Position numbers and translations under genes: made by a program. The notes under the pieces were generated by a model. The model saw only the letters and a program-made list of their open reading frames with translations. It did not search any database and was not told the origin of the DNA. Below are positions 46,833 through 48,254 of a stretch of 48,254 nucleotides of DNA, piece after piece (position 1 is the stretch's first letter; the number at the start of each line of letters is the position of its first letter). Source of the stretch: Purshia tridentata (taxonomy: Eukaryota; Streptophyta; Magnoliopsida; Rosales; Rosaceae); NCBI GenBank assembly GCA_003254885.1, contig QANT01005305.1, positions 1 through 48,254 of the forward strand, given 5' to 3'.

Positions 46833-47150
46833 AGTGGGCATAATTTGGTGTTGCCGGTTTTGCAGTCGATTTTCCTACCCACTTTGTTGGTAAGTAAGTG
46901 ATTTTCCAAACTGAGCTAACCATATGTGGCACCTATTAAACGAGTTAGTTTGGTAGTGCTATGAGGTAAAACAGTTGTGAAATATAATGGATGTGAAGTA
47001 TTATACCTTTGATTATGACTTGAGAAGGGTAGGCACAGTTTGGTGCGATCGGTTTTTCAACTAGTTATCCTACTATATCAACTCTATCAATAAGTGACTT
47101 TCCAACCAACCATAAATAGCATTTACCGAGAAATCGATTCGGTACAAGTC
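46833..47150. repeat. Two diverged direct copies of a ~125-bp repeat
   Basis: 46833-46960 and 47027-47150 share in order AATTTGGTG or CAGTTTGGTG, CGGTTTT, TATCCTAC or TTTCCTACCC, TAAGTGA(C/T)TTTCCAA, CCATA and an ACCTATT or TTTACC region. Divergence suggests an old dispersed repeat. Confidence 0.45.
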
Positions 47151-47417
47151 GATTTCGGTAGATAGAGATGGTGCGAAAGAGGTGGATCATTGAGTGCGAT
47201 CTATTTGTGAGTTAAAAGAGGTCGAGGTTGTCAAGCGGCAATTTGATATTTGAGAGCCTAAAGGTGGAGACCATCGAATCTGCGAGATAGAGAGAAAAGA
47301 TAGAGTCTAAGAAAAGCGGTGCTAATGAAAAATTAGAAAGTAGGGTTTCTGTCGCAACTTATTTGTATTAGATATTGGATGAGTAAGAAAGTAAATAAAT
47401 ATTATATTATTCAACAT

Positions 47418-47654
47418 CATATAATACTATTTATACACACTTATATGATCACATTAGCTGACCACCTTATGTGACAGGTAATAATGTGGCTATGCCATGT
47501 AAATTAATAAGATGGGTTGACATAAATTTTAAGTTCTAATTATTTGCATATCTTCTCATGGTATATAATTACATATATAGCATCATCACATCAGCTGTCA
47601 CATAAGGTGGTCAGCTAATGTGGTCAGATAAATGTATACAAATAGCATTATATG
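47418..47654. repeat. MITE with ~60-bp terminal inverted repeats
   Basis: The left arm 47418-47477 (CATATAATACTATTTATACA ... GCTGACCACCTTATGTGACA) is reverse complementary to 47595-47654 (TGTCACATAAGGTGGTCAGC ... AATAGCATTATATG) with few mismatches. Between them lie ~117 bp without coding potential. The near-identity of the arms indicates a fairly recent, non-autonomous element. Confidence 0.8.
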
Positions 47655-47689
47655 ATATATGTTAGCTTTGTTGGTAAGGCCATGGGATT

Positions 47690-48254
47690 CCACTCAGTGT
47701 TCGGAGAAAAAACTGTAGTGAAATAATACAGGTGTGAAGTAATGTCAGTTGAGTGTTTGGTAAACTATGTTTTCAAAAGTGCTGTGAGTACAAAAGCAGT
47801 ATGAAGGTGTTTGATAAATTATAATATAAAACTGCTGTGACTGTTCACAATTACTAAAATGGACATGATGCCAAAAGTTTTTTGACTTATTTATTTGAAA
47901 AAAAGACATTTTATTAGTTTATAATGTTTTGTCTACAAATTTATATTAGCATTAAAATTATAGACTACAAAACAAAATTATTAAAAGTATGCATATTTTG
48001 TGGGAATATTTTAATTTTAATGGTACAAATAAAATATTATAATTAGTAAGATTAATATAAAATAGCCATATTAAAAGTACATTAACCATCACATACATCA
48101 TACATATACCATAGTTAAAAAAAGAGGGTAATGGTTGTCATTNATAATGGTTGTCATTTTATTAAAAAAGTAAGGATAGATTGGGTAAAAATAATTTTGG
48201 CCACAATTGTCACTCACACCACTTTTGAAAAACAGGTTTCAAACTGTAGTGAAT
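47690..48254. repeat. Inverted-repeat element, probably cut by the window end
   Basis: TGTTTTCAAAAGTGCTGTGA at 47768-47790 is an imperfect reverse complement of 48211-48234 (CACTCACACCACTTTTGAAA). AAACTGTAGTGAA occurs in direct orientation at 47710 and at the very end of the window. The interior is AT-rich and includes an undetermined base at 48143. It resembles common plant hAT-type MITEs, but the right boundary is outside the window. Confidence 0.45.

Overview
This is a nuclear genomic window from a flowering plant, most likely a eudicot. It is AT-rich, its genes are split by short GT-AG introns, and every recognised protein belongs to a land-plant family. Protein style and repeats are compatible with Rosaceae, but I cannot fix genus or species. 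I rebuilt the genes by joining exons at visible splice sites. The multi-exon models of the helicase, tetraspanin, S1 protein, LIM protein and remorin close in frame over their whole length.

Layout. 1-5 kb: a MITE at the left edge, a CLE signalling-peptide gene (minus), a long non-genic stretch and a small solo LTR with intact target-site duplication. 5-10 kb: an F-box/LRR gene (minus), a strong hairpin, a 0.35-kb duplicated block that may be its leader/promoter, and a triple tandem repeat. 10.7-14.2 kb: a 10-exon DEAD-box helicase of the RH48/RH33 type (minus). 15.2-21.6 kb: a decaying array of three short-chain dehydrogenase/reductase copies (plus): a relic, one readable copy lacking 17 residues, and one pseudogene whose catalytic Tyr codon has become a stop. 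22-26 kb: an 11-exon TET10-type tetraspanin (minus). 27-32.8 kb: a 14-exon plastid-type S1-domain RNA-binding protein (minus). 33.9-35.5 kb: a PLIM2-type LIM protein (minus). 38.2-40.2 kb: a small remorin (minus). 42.8-43.2 kb: an intronless NF-YC-like histone-fold gene (plus). 46.1-46.3 kb: a small gene of unknown function (minus). The last 5 kb is rich in small inverted-repeat elements.

These are independent plant genes, not an operon. From memory of Arabidopsis locus numbers, the order looks syntenic: CLE14, RH48 and TET10 are neighbours on chromosome 1, and SDR, PLIM2 and remorin genes lie close together elsewhere. The window would then join two ancestral blocks, with the SDR array lying inside the RH48-TET10 interval.

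I found no convincing undescribed multi-gene system. The observations most worth checking are the DEAG motif II of the helicase, the stop codon at the SDR catalytic tyrosine, the in-frame loss in the neighbouring SDR, and the glutamate at position 5 of the CLE peptide.
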